Source: Sphingobacterium gobiense (GTDB lineage Bacteria > Bacteroidota > Bacteroidia > Sphingobacteriales > Sphingobacteriaceae). From it: a stretch of DNA of 64,000 nucleotides. The notes beneath the pieces are model-generated. The model saw nothing but the letters and a program-made list of their open reading frames with translations, was not told the DNA's origin and did not search any database. The translations under genes were made by a program, and so were the position numbers. The stretch's first letter is position 1. Each line of letters starts with the position of its first letter. The stretch lies in the NCBI RefSeq assembly GCF_002980575.1, contig NZ_PVBS01000002.1, positions 62,001-126,000 on the forward strand, given 5' to 3'. Shown here piece after piece: positions 16,370 through 25,261 of this stretch.

Positions 16370-18820
16370 ATGAGACGATATATTATCTGCATTTTCCTTG
16401 CATCTTTTTTTGCTTTTCATTTTTCTCTAGCTCAATCTACATTTACGGGTAGCTCGGCAGACATTCAGCTGCAGATGGAACGATTGAATGTTCTTGGCTC
16501 TGCTTTATATTTTGCCGCGCATCCTGACGACGAGAATACGAAACTCATATCCTATCTCGCTTCTGAACGTAAAGTCCGCACAGCTTATCTTTCATTGACA
16601 CGTGGTGACGGCGGCCAAAACTTAATCGGTACTGAGCAGGGCATCGAGCTAGGGTTAATACGCACGCAGGAACTGCTACAAGCCCGAAAAGTGGATGGGG
16701 GAGAACAGTACTTTTCTTCTGCATTTGACTTTGGCTTCTCCAAAACATACGACGAGACTTTTAGGTTCTGGCAAAAACAAGCGGTGCTACGGGAAGCTGT
16801 ATGGCTTATCCGAAAATTGCAACCCGACGTCATTATTACACGCTTTCCACCCGATGAACGTGGCGGACATGGCCATCATCAAGCTTCCGCCATACTCGCG
16901 CATGAAGCTTTTATAGCCGCAGCTGACCCTAAAATGTTTCCAGAACAGCTCGTTGAGGTAAAACCCTGGCAGGCTAAACGTTTACTCTGGAATACAGCTA
17001 GTTTTATGCGTCTTCAAGGAGATGATTCCAATCGACTTCGCATCGACATTGGTCAATATAACCCCTTACTCGGCAAATCCTATGGGGAACTGTCCGCCGC
17101 CAGCCGTTCACAACACAAAAGCCAAGGCTTTGGCTCGGCAAGTACCAATGGCGTCTCGCTCGAAACGTTCGAAAACGTCGACGGTTCGATAGCAACTGAA
17201 GATCTGTTCGACGGTATTGATCTGACGTGGAACCGCGTTCCTCATAGCGAATCCATCCAACTAGCGGTCCAAAAGCTATTGTCGTCTTTCAACGCGAACA
17301 AACCGCAGCTTGCTATTACGCAACTCGCCAAAATATGGCATGAAATACAAAAATTAGAAGACACCTATTGGAAAGAAAGAAAGAGCAAAGAGGTAGAAAA
17401 CATTATGCTCGCCTGCGCAGGAATAAAAATTGAAAGCCTTTCCCCAAGATTACGCGTAGTCGACGGACAACCGATCGCCTTTCAAACGGAAGTCGTCGTA
17501 CGGAATCCCGAGGTCCACGTGGAACTTTTACGCATCAACGATACTAAAATCGAACAAACGCTTCCTATAAACGAAGTGACGACCTTTGAACAGGTTCTTC
17601 CTCCAACAGCAATCACTCAACCGTATTGGTTGCGCAAACCCCACACACTTGGCAAGTTTGACGTTGATCCGGAAAACTTCGGTTATCCCATGAATCCCGA
17701 TTTACCTGCAGCCCACATCCATCTCAAAATTGCCGACGTCCCCTTTGTTATACAAACCCCAATACAATACCGCTATGTCGACCCCGTGAGGGGAGAGTTG
17801 TACGAATATGTGGAAGTCGCACCGACGATTACGGCTGCTATCGACGTCAATAATCTGCTTATTCAACAAAATGAGAGGAAAACGCTACATGTGACATTCC
17901 AGAAGCGGGGTAACACGGAAAAAGAAACACAAGTCGATATACATCTTTCTTCTAAGGGATGGAAAATATCACCCGAAAGATTGACTTTGTCTTTCGCTGA
18001 CGGACAAAACATCCTTTCCAAAACATTGGAGATAACTAACGCCAATGCTGGACAAAAAGAAGCGATATTAAGCTTCGTGGTCGACGGGAAAAAATTGAAG
18101 GAGATCCGCGAAATTACACACGACCACATTCCTCGGCAAACATGGTTTCCCGACACCGAAGTAAAACTGAACCCTATTACGATGGTTAATCCTGTTAAAA
18201 GGGTAGGCTACATCATGGGCGCGGGAGATCTCGTTCCGGAAGCTTTACGAAATATCGGTACCGCGGTCGATATACTCGATATCACCAAAATCAGTTCGAG
18301 CGTACTACAACAATACGACGCAATTGTATTTGGTGTGCGCGCCTTAAATATGAATACACGGATTACGCAGAAACTGCCTTTGATTTATGACTACATCCGG
18401 GAAGGCGGCGTAGTTTTAATGCAATACAATGTAAATTCCAGATTGCAAGAAGAACACTTTTCACCTAAACCGGCGCCGTTCACCATCACCCGCACCAGAG
18501 TAACAGAAGAGGACGCGAAAGTCACTTTCACCGACCCCCATGATCCTGCGCTAAATTACCCGAATAAAATTACATCCAAAGACTTCGATGGTTGGGTGCA
18601 AGAACGAGGACTTTATTTTGCAGAAAACATTGATCCGCTTTACCAAACGCCACTCGCGATGAGCGATAAGAACGAGCCCCCACACACTGGATCTTTACTC
18701 ATATATCGAATGGGAAAAGGGAAATTCGTGTATACTTCCCTATCTTTTTTCAGACAATTACCCGCCGGAATTCCCGGGGCTAATAGATTATTTGTAAATT
18801 TGTTAGCAAAAGAAATATAG
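16370..18820 (+). CDS. Secreted PIG-L family deacetylase
   Basis: An 816-aa protein with signal peptide MRRYIICIFLASFFAFHFSL then AQS. The N-terminal third is a PIG-L/LmbE zinc deacetylase: AHPDDE (His 51 to Glu 55) and GGHGHHQAS (around 165-173) carry metal ligands, with RGDGGQNLIG between. Such enzymes remove N-acetyl groups from amino sugars. The middle third is beta-rich and the C-terminal ~230 residues (from GYIMGAGDLVPEALRNIG to the end) resemble a class I glutamine-amidotransferase-like fold often fused in this long Bacteroidota subfamily. The gene leads a likely operon with two small membrane proteins and an SSS symporter, suggesting periplasmic deacetylation followed by uptake. The substrate is unknown. 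Confidence 0.88.
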   Translation: MRRYIICIFLASFFAFHFSLAQSTFTGSSADIQLQMERLNVLGSALYFAAHPDDENTKLISYLASERKVRTAYLSLTRGDGGQNLIGTEQGIELGLIRTQELLQARKVDGGEQYFSSAFDFGFSKTYDETFRFWQKQAVLREAVWLIRKLQPDVIITRFPPDERGGHGHHQASAILAHEAFIAAADPKMFPEQLVEVKPWQAKRLLWNTASFMRLQGDDSNRLRIDIGQYNPLLGKSYGELSAASRSQHKSQGFGSASTNGVSLETFENVDGSIATEDLFDGIDLTWNRVPHSESIQLAVQKLLSSFNANKPQLAITQLAKIWHEIQKLEDTYWKERKSKEVENIMLACAGIKIESLSPRLRVVDGQPIAFQTEVVVRNPEVHVELLRINDTKIEQTLPINEVTTFEQVLPPTAITQPYWLRKPHTLGKFDVDPENFGYPMNPDLPAAHIHLKIADVPFVIQTPIQYRYVDPVRGELYEYVEVAPTITAAIDVNNLLIQQNERKTLHVTFQKRGNTEKETQVDIHLSSKGWKISPERLTLSFADGQNILSKTLEITNANAGQKEAILSFVVDGKKLKEIREITHDHIPRQTWFPDTEVKLNPITMVNPVKRVGYIMGAGDLVPEALRNIGTAVDILDITKISSSVLQQYDAIVFGVRALNMNTRITQKLPLIYDYIREGGVVLMQYNVNSRLQEEHFSPKPAPFTITRTRVTEEDAKVTFTDPHDPALNYPNKITSKDFDGWVQERGLYFAENIDPLYQTPLAMSDKNEPPHTGSLLIYRMGKGKFVYTSLSFFRQLPAGIPGANRLFVNLLAKEI

Positions 18821-18835
18821 ATATAACTTACTAAA

Positions 18836-19033
18836 ATGGAAAATCAAGTAGAAAAGAACGCGAATGTTAATCCGACCGCCATTATTTTATTGTTAGGAAC
18901 GATATTCTTCGCCTTGATGGCTGTTATTGCCAGTGGAACAATATTAGGTGTTATCACGGGTGCTATTGTGGGGTTAGTTATTGCTATCATTTTTGTCAAT
19001 TTCATCCTCCCCCATAAACCACATGACAGATAA
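18836..19033 (+). CDS. Small membrane protein, two TM segments
   Basis: A 65-aa protein with a short polar N-terminus (MENQVEKNANVNP), two hydrophobic helices (about 14-34 and 38-59, rich in Gly, Ile and Val) and a basic tail HKPHDR. The helices contain a G-rich repeat pattern (GTILGVITGAIVGLVIAI). No family recognised. It begins 15 bp after the PIG-L deacetylase stop and its last codons overlap the next ORF by 11 bp, so it belongs to the deacetylase-symporter transcript. It could be an accessory subunit of the transporter; this is inference from position. Confidence 0.75.
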   Translation: MENQVEKNANVNPTAIILLLGTIFFALMAVIASGTILGVITGAIVGLVIAIIFVNFILPHKPHDR

Positions 19034-19142
19034 GGGTCTTCCACCTTTTGTAAAAAGCTGGCGGCAATTCTATATACTCGTTTGTATATGGCTTGTCGCG
19101 TGCATTTTCCTCATGTATTGGTTTACTAAAAATTATTCATGA
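19023..19142 (+). CDS. 39-aa single-TM protein overlapping symporter start
   Basis: An ATG at 19023 opens a 39-codon frame: a cytosolic-looking N-terminus MTDKGLPPFVKSWRQFY, one hydrophobic helix ILVCIWLVACIFLMYWF and the tail TKNYS. It overlaps the upstream small gene by 11 bp and ends in ATGA, where its TGA overlaps the ATG of the symporter gene. That double overlap, the charged-aromatic SWRQFY before the helix and the lack of any other use for the gap argue that it is a real, translationally coupled gene. By analogy with small subunits that precede some SSS transporters (DUF4212 type), it may be a transporter subunit; this is not proven. Confidence 0.65.
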   Translation: MTDKGLPPFVKSWRQFYILVCIWLVACIFLMYWFTKNYS

Positions 19143-20836
19143 GTACTATTGATTGGATAGTACTCTTTTTAACGCTCCTGCTCATTGTCGTCTACGGAAT
19201 CTACAAGAGCAGGGGAATCAAAAACATCGATGGTTATATCGTTGGCGACCGTGAGTTGCCCTGGTACAACGTAGGGCTTTCGGTGATGGCGACACAGGCC
19301 AGTGCCATCACATTTTTATCAGCACCGGGCCTCGCTTATTCCTCTGGAATGAGTTTCGTTCAGTTTTATTTCGGCCTGCCGCTGGCCATGATTGTCCTCT
19401 GCATTACCTTTGTGCCCATCTTTCATCGACTAAGGGTCTATACGGCATATGAGTTTCTGGAAAAAAGATTCGATGTGAATACACGGGTGCTCACGGCGTT
19501 GCTTTTTCTAATCCAAAGGGGAGTATCCACTGGAATTACCATCTTCGCACCGTCCATTATCCTTTCGAGCATCCTGCATCTCGATGTGACATACACGACG
19601 CTTATTATCGGAACGATGGTTATCTTCTACACCGTTTGGGGTGGAACAAAAGCGGTTTCATATTCCCAATTGTTACAAATGGGCATCATCTTCACGGCTT
19701 TGTTAGCTGCCGGTGTCATGGTCGTACACTACCTCCCAACGGATATCGGTTTTAAGGAAGCCTTACATATCGCAGGGAAATCAGGCAAGACCAACGCCAT
19801 AGATTGGAGTTTCGATCTCAATAATCAGTACACGGTATGGACCGGACTTATCGGCGGGTTCTTTCTCCAACTTTCTTACTTTGGTACAGACCAAAGCCAA
19901 GTAGGACGATATTTAACGGGATCGTCTATACGGGATTCGAGGCTGGGTCTGCTTATGAACGGTTTGCTAAAAGTGCCGATGCAGTTTTGTATTTTATTGA
20001 TTGGTATTTTGGTATTTGCTTACTATCAGTTTCATACGCCCCCTTTATTTTTTAACAATGTAGAGGTGGCTAAAATTGAAAATAGCATTTATAGTGATGA
20101 ATACGAGGAAATAATCGTGCGTCATGAAGCCATTGGCGAAGAGAAAAAAGCGTGGGTGGAAAAATTAGTCGCAGCCATTAAAGCCGACGATTCCAAGACG
20201 GTTAACGCTGCCCGTCAAGCTTTACAGGAAAAAAACGAACAAAATCAGGTATTACGGAAAGAGGTGGAGGCACTGTTGCAAAAAAATAATGTCGATGCAG
20301 AACTCAATGATAACAACTATATTTTCCTTTCTTTTGTTACCAGTACATTTCCAAAAGGGCTTATCGGATTATTGATCGCTATCATTTTCCTGGCCTCTAT
20401 GGGCGCAACTGCCAGCGCTATAAATTCGTTGTCTTCAACGACCGTTGTGGATATTTATAAACGATTTATCAACAAAAAGGGATCCGACGGGGGATATCTT
20501 CGAGCATCAAGGCTATTTACGCTTGTTTGGGGTATCCTCGCTCTTGCTGTAGCGCTTTACGCCAATCAGCTCGGAAACCTCCTCGAGGCGGTCAATATCT
20601 TGGGTTCACTTTTCTACGGCACTATTTTAGGAATTTTCCTTGTTGCGTTTTATGTAAAACGCATCGGTGGCAAGGCTGTATTTTGGGCTGCGGTACTCTC
20701 TGAAGTCGTTGTTTTTGGTATCTGGAAAGCGGATATCATGGCTTATCTCTGGCTCAACTTAATCGGCTGTGTGTGTGTAATCCTCTTCGGATTGATCTTA
20801 CAAACGATGTTCAAATTAAAAGTACCGTCGGTATAA
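19139..20836 (+). CDS. Sodium:solute symporter (SSS family)
   Basis: A 565-aa inner-membrane transporter of the SSS/SLC5 family, with about 13 membrane helices. Family blocks include the N-terminal IDGYIVGDRELPWYNVGLSV, then ATQASAITFLSAPG and GGFFLQLSYFGTDQSQVGRY, and later LIAIIFLASMGATASAINSL, with Ser/Thr residues at the sodium site. Unusually, about 90 hydrophilic residues rich in Glu, Lys, Gln and Ala (about 300-395) lie between two helices and look like a helical hairpin or coiled coil. The ATG overlaps the stop of the 39-aa gene. The substrate cannot be read from sequence; the deacetylase upstream suggests an amino-sugar or other deacetylated compound. The last 21 bp overlap the convergent amidase gene. 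Confidence 0.9.
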   Translation: MSTIDWIVLFLTLLLIVVYGIYKSRGIKNIDGYIVGDRELPWYNVGLSVMATQASAITFLSAPGLAYSSGMSFVQFYFGLPLAMIVLCITFVPIFHRLRVYTAYEFLEKRFDVNTRVLTALLFLIQRGVSTGITIFAPSIILSSILHLDVTYTTLIIGTMVIFYTVWGGTKAVSYSQLLQMGIIFTALLAAGVMVVHYLPTDIGFKEALHIAGKSGKTNAIDWSFDLNNQYTVWTGLIGGFFLQLSYFGTDQSQVGRYLTGSSIRDSRLGLLMNGLLKVPMQFCILLIGILVFAYYQFHTPPLFFNNVEVAKIENSIYSDEYEEIIVRHEAIGEEKKAWVEKLVAAIKADDSKTVNAARQALQEKNEQNQVLRKEVEALLQKNNVDAELNDNNYIFLSFVTSTFPKGLIGLLIAIIFLASMGATASAINSLSSTTVVDIYKRFINKKGSDGGYLRASRLFTLVWGILALAVALYANQLGNLLEAVNILGSLFYGTILGIFLVAFYVKRIGGKAVFWAAVLSEVVVFGIWKADIMAYLWLNLIGCVCVILFGLILQTMFKLKVPSV

Positions 20837-21715
20837 ATTGTATAAAACACGCCTATCATAATCGGTCAATTCTTTACTGACATCGGTAATAATAAATTTC
20901 CGCTTAAAAGCGACAATTGCTGCGTTCAGATTGCTAACGTCGTAACCAATAATACGGAGTGCATCTACATAGTTAAAATTGGTAGGAGGGGACATGAGGT
21001 TGCTATCATCGTACCATACTCCAAAGCCTTGCTCGGCTAAACGTTTCCAAGGGAAAAATACACTTGGATCATTTTTACGAGCCGGCGCCACATCGGCGTG
21101 TCCTAGAAAATTGGTGAATGGTATCTGGTACTTGGTTTTTAGCGTATCCAATAAAACTAGTAGGGCATTTATCTGAACATCCGGAAAGGGTTCTTTTCCG
21201 TTATTATCCAACTCGATCCCTAGAGACACGGAGTTCAGGTCTGTAACATTTCCCCATTTCGATCGCCCCGCATGCCAGGAGCGAAGATAGTCATTCAACA
21301 TCTGCACGACGCGGCCGTCTTTACCGATGACATAATGGGCAGAAACTTTGGTATGATCCAGCTGAAATGTACGTATGGTTTGTTGTATACTATTTTGTGC
21401 CGTATGGTGGATAATGACAAAATTCGGTTTTCTAATGTCGTAATGAGCTGCTTCCGACCAATCGGCGTTCTTATTGATGCCTTCTCGCATCAACATGTTG
21501 ATTTTATCCTCGGTCGTAATGGCTACCGGTAAAGCCATAACCTGTTTTTCAACTAACGAATCAGCTATCGAAGCCGGTCTTATGGAGTCTGGATCGATTT
21601 TGATGGTATCTGCGCGGAGTACGGGTGCGCTTGCATTATGCAATATGCGCTGCTTTGGTGTACCGCAAGACGTCAACAGCCAAAAAACGATAAGGAAATA
21701 ACAAAAACTTTTCAA
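20816..21715 (-). CDS. N-acetylmuramoyl-L-alanine amidase lipoprotein
   Basis: A 299-aa lipoprotein (LLTSC, Cys 17) with an Amidase_2 domain. Likely zinc ligands are His 103 in VIIHHTAQ, His 206 in FLGHADVAP and Asp 216 in RKNDPS; DNNGKEPFPDVQ and HAGRSKWG are further family features. It resembles AmiD and would cleave the bond between N-acetylmuramic acid and the stem peptide, including anhydro-muropeptides, at the envelope. It follows the DUF3078 gene by 33 bp and its end overlaps the symporter gene tail by 21 bp on the opposite strand. With anmK and the glucosaminidases in this window it points to murein turnover. Confidence 0.93.
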   Translation of the reverse strand: MKSFCYFLIVFWLLTSCGTPKQRILHNASAPVLRADTIKIDPDSIRPASIADSLVEKQVMALPVAITTEDKINMLMREGINKNADWSEAAHYDIRKPNFVIIHHTAQNSIQQTIRTFQLDHTKVSAHYVIGKDGRVVQMLNDYLRSWHAGRSKWGNVTDLNSVSLGIELDNNGKEPFPDVQINALLVLLDTLKTKYQIPFTNFLGHADVAPARKNDPSVFFPWKRLAEQGFGVWYDDSNLMSPPTNFNYVDALRIIGYDVSNLNAAIVAFKRKFIITDVSKELTDYDRRVLYNLYRRYF

Positions 21716-21748
21716 ACGTTACAATACTTTCTCACACAACTGGGCATA

Positions 21749-22744
21749 CTATCTCGGTAAAGCATAAGTCAAACCTAAAGCCAGTGCTTGGCTATATTGT
21801 ACTTTATCAGCCTCCGCGGAATTGTAAACCATAATGCCGGTCAAAGACACATTCACCAAATTGGTAACTTTAGCGGTTAGTATGACATCCAAACGATGGT
21901 CTGGGTCACTTAACTCTTTATAGTCTGCAAATAAGTTGTACCTGGACTTGATATTGAGATTTTTTGATAGGTTTCTATCGAGGTTGGCCGTTATCTGAAA
22001 AGCGAGGTCATTTCTAAACCGCGCGCCTTGCTCAACACCAAACCGGTCTTTTTCATTTTCCTTTTGTGAAATACGATCGTCCAGCACAAGCGTTTGCCGA
22101 GCTGTACCTGTACCTAGGCGCAACGAAAACGTGTTGTCCGGTTTGTATTCCAAACCGAAAGATTCCGTAAAATAGCCCGGAGCCATAAATCTAGACATCG
22201 TGTCGGTAATAATCTCATCATTCGTTTCGCTATCTCTTCCATATTTATAACCGGCATCAAATTGCGATTCAAAGGTTACGGCGAAGTAAAGTGCCCAACT
22301 TTTAGAGAGTTTATGCGCTATTTTATGATCCCAAAAAATCCGGTCATTGTTTTTCTTTGCCAACTGCTCTTTATTCCGGATCTTTCCGTACCTCAAATCC
22401 AGCTCCGTTACATACTGAAAGTTATTCTTATTATACTCCGATTTATGCCAGCCGAGTAGACCCACTGCAATGGAATTGACCCCCCCCGCGCTCCAGTTTT
22501 CACTGAAGGAGGCTTGATTCATATTTATTCCGAATTTAGTCCAATGCTTCCAATAATTAATCTCCAGGTCCAGCTTTGGAATGGGTACCGAAACTTCCTG
22601 CAAATTAGCCACAGGCGCCTGTGCCTTCTTCACAATATTGGTATCAGGTTTTTCCCTTAATCCTTTAAGGTCAACCTGCGCAACACTTATCTGACCCATA
22701 ATGAGCAAATAAACAACAAACAGAACGTTTATTTTTTTAAGCAT
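21749..22744 (-). CDS. DUF3078 outer-membrane beta-barrel type protein
   Basis: A 331-aa protein with signal peptide MLKKINVLFVVYLLIMGQIS, a linker of about 50 residues and then the DUF3078 domain, recognised by NYWKHWTKFGINMNQASFSENWSAGG-like text (the NQASFSENWSAGG block) and alternating amphipathic strands up to ALALGLTYALP. It is probably a small outer-membrane barrel; the function is unknown. It lies 6 bp after the gene for a carboxypeptidase-regulatory-like protein and 33 bp before the amidase, all on the minus strand, so the three are likely cotranscribed. Confidence 0.88.
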   Translation of the reverse strand: MLKKINVLFVVYLLIMGQISVAQVDLKGLREKPDTNIVKKAQAPVANLQEVSVPIPKLDLEINYWKHWTKFGINMNQASFSENWSAGGVNSIAVGLLGWHKSEYNKNNFQYVTELDLRYGKIRNKEQLAKKNNDRIFWDHKIAHKLSKSWALYFAVTFESQFDAGYKYGRDSETNDEIITDTMSRFMAPGYFTESFGLEYKPDNTFSLRLGTGTARQTLVLDDRISQKENEKDRFGVEQGARFRNDLAFQITANLDRNLSKNLNIKSRYNLFADYKELSDPDHRLDVILTAKVTNLVNVSLTGIMVYNSAEADKVQYSQALALGLTYALPR

Positions 22745-22750
22745 GACGTT

Positions 22751-23512
22751 TTAATTATTTACTTCCAAATCAATTTCCGGCAATTTCGGTAAAAAGCGCA
22801 AGTTAGGATTTAATTTAAATATTTCATACTTGCTTTTGATATAAGTTGTCAACTCGTAGGGTGAGGCCACCGAAACGAAATAGTAGGAGGGTCGATAGTT
22901 ACTCATAAAAACACCCAGCTGATTTCCGGTTAGGCCGGTAACATTGCTAACAAGATCACGTGTAAATCTGGAATCAATCACATCTTCCTCATATTCGCGC
23001 TGAACAAACCGTGTAAAGCGCTTTGCATTCTTCCGCTCTTTACTAAACAGTCCGTAAAGCATATCGATACTGACGCCCGCACTTGTTGCCCCCTGACTAA
23101 AAATATCCCTTGGAGCAGCCAGTTTAAAGGCTTTGTTGTATTCCTCCTGTCGGCGACGAAAAACCTCCTCGGGCGACTGCCGAGCCACGACCCTTACTTC
23201 GGGTATATAAATAGAGGTACGGTCCAAATATACCATAAGTACCTGTTGTCCGGTATACTTGATGGTATCAGCCACGTACTCCTCTTTGGATGTTATTATC
23301 AAATCTCCTAAGGAAACCCCAATCTCAAATTCGCCGCGGGCATTGTTGAACGTATTTTCTTTGGTATCATCGTTCTTGATAAAAGCCTTACCCACGCGCT
23401 GATTTGTACCTTTGTCCAATACGATGCCCTGCACGGTTTTAGTCTGTGCTACGGTCACAAAGGGAACATACAGAAACAAAAAAAATAAGACGATATATTT
23501 TAGGGTTTCCAC
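22751..23512 (-). CDS. Secreted protein with carboxypeptidase-regulatory-like domain
   Basis: A 253-aa protein with signal peptide METLKYIVLFFLFLYVPF then VTVAQ. Residues about 26-100 form a CarboxypepD_reg-like beta sandwich (VQGIVLDKGTNQRVGKAFIK, ARGEFEIGVSLGD). The C-terminal half is helical and charged (SPEEVFRRRQEEYNKAF, FSKERKNAKRFTRFVQREYEE) and is not a family I can name. Such proteins are common at the start of Bacteroidota envelope operons. It is the first gene of the set with DUF3078 (6 bp gap) and the amidase. Function unknown. Confidence 0.8.
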   Translation of the reverse strand: METLKYIVLFFLFLYVPFVTVAQTKTVQGIVLDKGTNQRVGKAFIKNDDTKENTFNNARGEFEIGVSLGDLIITSKEEYVADTIKYTGQQVLMVYLDRTSIYIPEVRVVARQSPEEVFRRRQEEYNKAFKLAAPRDIFSQGATSAGVSIDMLYGLFSKERKNAKRFTRFVQREYEEDVIDSRFTRDLVSNVTGLTGNQLGVFMSNYRPSYYFVSVASPYELTTYIKSKYEIFKLNPNLRFLPKLPEIDLEVNN

Positions 23513-23598
23513 TTTATAAAACTAAGGGAAAAGAAACGTATAACACGAAATTTTAACATTTTTTAGGCCATAACGGAGATCGTCACTTATTATTTAGG

Positions 23599-24441
23599 TC
23601 ATTTCGAAATAACCAATAATTGACCCACTGAAAGGTCGTCGGACGACATGCCATTTAGCTGCCTGATTTGATCCATGGTCACGCCATGTCGTTGGCTAAT
23701 ATTGTACAGCGTGTCGGTTGCTTTTACTTCGTAAATAATCATGGCTACCGCACTTTTCAGCTCATCAACGTTCGTTTTAATCGCTGGCTCTACAACTTCT
23801 TTCTCCTGAATAATTTTCTCTACCTTTTCTTCCCGCTTCTCCTTGCTAGCATAAGATTCCGATCGATCGTATTGATAAAGCTGGTACCGTTCAATGAGAT
23901 TGATAAGCAGTTCGGGATATCGTGGGTTCGTAGCATATCCGGCTTCTTTTAAACCTTTTGCCCAGCCCCTATAATCGTTCTTGTCTAATGTAAACAGTTT
24001 TTCATAGCGTTTTCTCAATAAAAACTGGCTATGGTCCCTGAACGAGTGCCCGGGGTCGGTGTACACGCGGAAGCAATCCCGCACGTGGTCATCTGGACGT
24101 GTAATGGATTTTCCTTGCCACACACCCCCACATTTTATCCCGAAATGATTATTGGCTTCACGCGCGAGATAGCTATTGCCATTCCCCGACTCTAACAGCG
24201 CTTGGGCTAACTTAATACTCGCAGGAATACCATATTGGTTCATCTCGGCAATGGCAATATCTTTATATTGATCGATGTACGCTAAGCCAGATATAGAGGT
24301 TGCTCCCGAAGCACGACCTTGATCAGTTTTCTTATGTCCGCTATTCGGCTGTTGCAGTATTGTTCTACGTGAAGCGCAAGATCCGAATACCAGCAGCACC
24401 GTGGCGAGTAGTAGTAATACACCTAAACCCTTGTTTCTCAT
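23599..24441 (-). CDS. Glucosaminidase-LysM lipoprotein
   Basis: A 280-aa lipoprotein (VFGSC, Cys 22). Residues about 53-195 form a FlgJ/LytG-type glucosaminidase domain with the catalytic Glu 84 in ALLESGNGNS, then NNHFGIKC and the typical FRDHSQFLLRKRYEKLF and WAKGLKEAGYATNPRYPELL segments. A charged linker (KREEKVEKIIQEKEVVEP) leads to one C-terminal LysM domain (about 233-280) that binds peptidoglycan. It should cleave murein glycan strands. It is 54 bp downstream of a second gene of the same architecture, so the pair looks like a tandem duplication that has diverged. Confidence 0.93.
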   Translation of the reverse strand: MRNKGLGVLLLLATVLLVFGSCASRRTILQQPNSGHKKTDQGRASGATSISGLAYIDQYKDIAIAEMNQYGIPASIKLAQALLESGNGNSYLAREANNHFGIKCGGVWQGKSITRPDDHVRDCFRVYTDPGHSFRDHSQFLLRKRYEKLFTLDKNDYRGWAKGLKEAGYATNPRYPELLINLIERYQLYQYDRSESYASKEKREEKVEKIIQEKEVVEPAIKTNVDELKSAVAMIIYEVKATDTLYNISQRHGVTMDQIRQLNGMSSDDLSVGQLLVISK

Positions 24442-24495
24442 TTTAGCTGTAGGCTATAAACTAACTTATCGACTTTAATTTTATCAATTATATAA

Positions 24496-25239
24496 TTACA
24501 ACAACAAACGTTGCCCCATCGATAGTTTCGATGATTGCAGATTGTTCCGTCGTTTTAACGCTTCTACTGACGTATCGTAGCGTGTCGCTAAATCCGAAAG
24601 TGTCTCTCCCTTTGTCACGACATGGGTTACTCCCGGTGTAAAATCTACAGACATGTCATTGGCTTCCATGGAACGTAACAGTATATCCTGTTGAATTTTT
24701 GTTGCTCCGCTCTTTGCTAACATTCCTTTTTCAACGGGCCGCTGTATTTGATCATATTTATCTAAATTATAGCGTCTAATAGTCGCTAGGACTTTGGGTG
24801 TCCAGCTACTTAAACTCGTATAGCCAGCTTTAAAAATACCTCTGACCCAACCCTCATAGTCATCTGCATCATATTTATCAAAGAGTACCCTGTTTGCTTT
24901 TCGTCGTTGCATCAAGCCAACAAAATCACGATAGGATTCTTCCGCCGACCCGTATCCTTTATACGCCGACCGAATGGCTTTACTCTTATTTTTTCCTTTG
25001 ATTCCGAAATGATTATTAAGGTGTTTTGCTACGCGGCTATTGCCATAGGCACTCTCGTGAAAAGCTACCGCTAAAATAACAGAAGCTGGCACTCCTGTTT
25101 CGTTCATTAATTGTTGAGCTAGGTCTTTGTGCTCCGCAATATAACTACTTGGTGAAAATTTTTGTGCAATGGTCGTGGTGACCGTAAACACAAACATTAG
25201 TAGTATCATGACATACTTACCAATACTTGTTTTTTGCAT
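24496..25239 (-). CDS. Glucosaminidase-LysM secreted protein
   Basis: A 247-aa paralogue of the following gene. The ATG at 25239 gives the signal peptide MQKTSIGKYVMILLMFVFTV then TTTIAQ; an upstream in-frame ATG would overlap the methyltransferase gene. The glucosaminidase domain has the catalytic Glu 62 in AVAFHESAYGNS, NNHFGIKG, and WVRGIFKAGYTSLSSWTPKVL. One LysM is at the C-terminus (about 203-247, GETLSDLATRYDTSVEALKR). Unlike the next gene it has no lipobox, so one of the two is probably released or periplasmic and the other membrane anchored. It starts 22 bp after the O-methyltransferase stop. Confidence 0.93.
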   Translation of the reverse strand: MQKTSIGKYVMILLMFVFTVTTTIAQKFSPSSYIAEHKDLAQQLMNETGVPASVILAVAFHESAYGNSRVAKHLNNHFGIKGKNKSKAIRSAYKGYGSAEESYRDFVGLMQRRKANRVLFDKYDADDYEGWVRGIFKAGYTSLSSWTPKVLATIRRYNLDKYDQIQRPVEKGMLAKSGATKIQQDILLRSMEANDMSVDFTPGVTHVVTKGETLSDLATRYDTSVEALKRRNNLQSSKLSMGQRLLL

Positions 25240-25261
25240 ATTATTTATTTTAGTTAAACCA

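Noticed and set aside
16264..16452. 62-codon ORF overlapping the terminator and PIG-L gene start
   Set aside because: It covers the hairpin and is out of frame with the deacetylase; no protein features.
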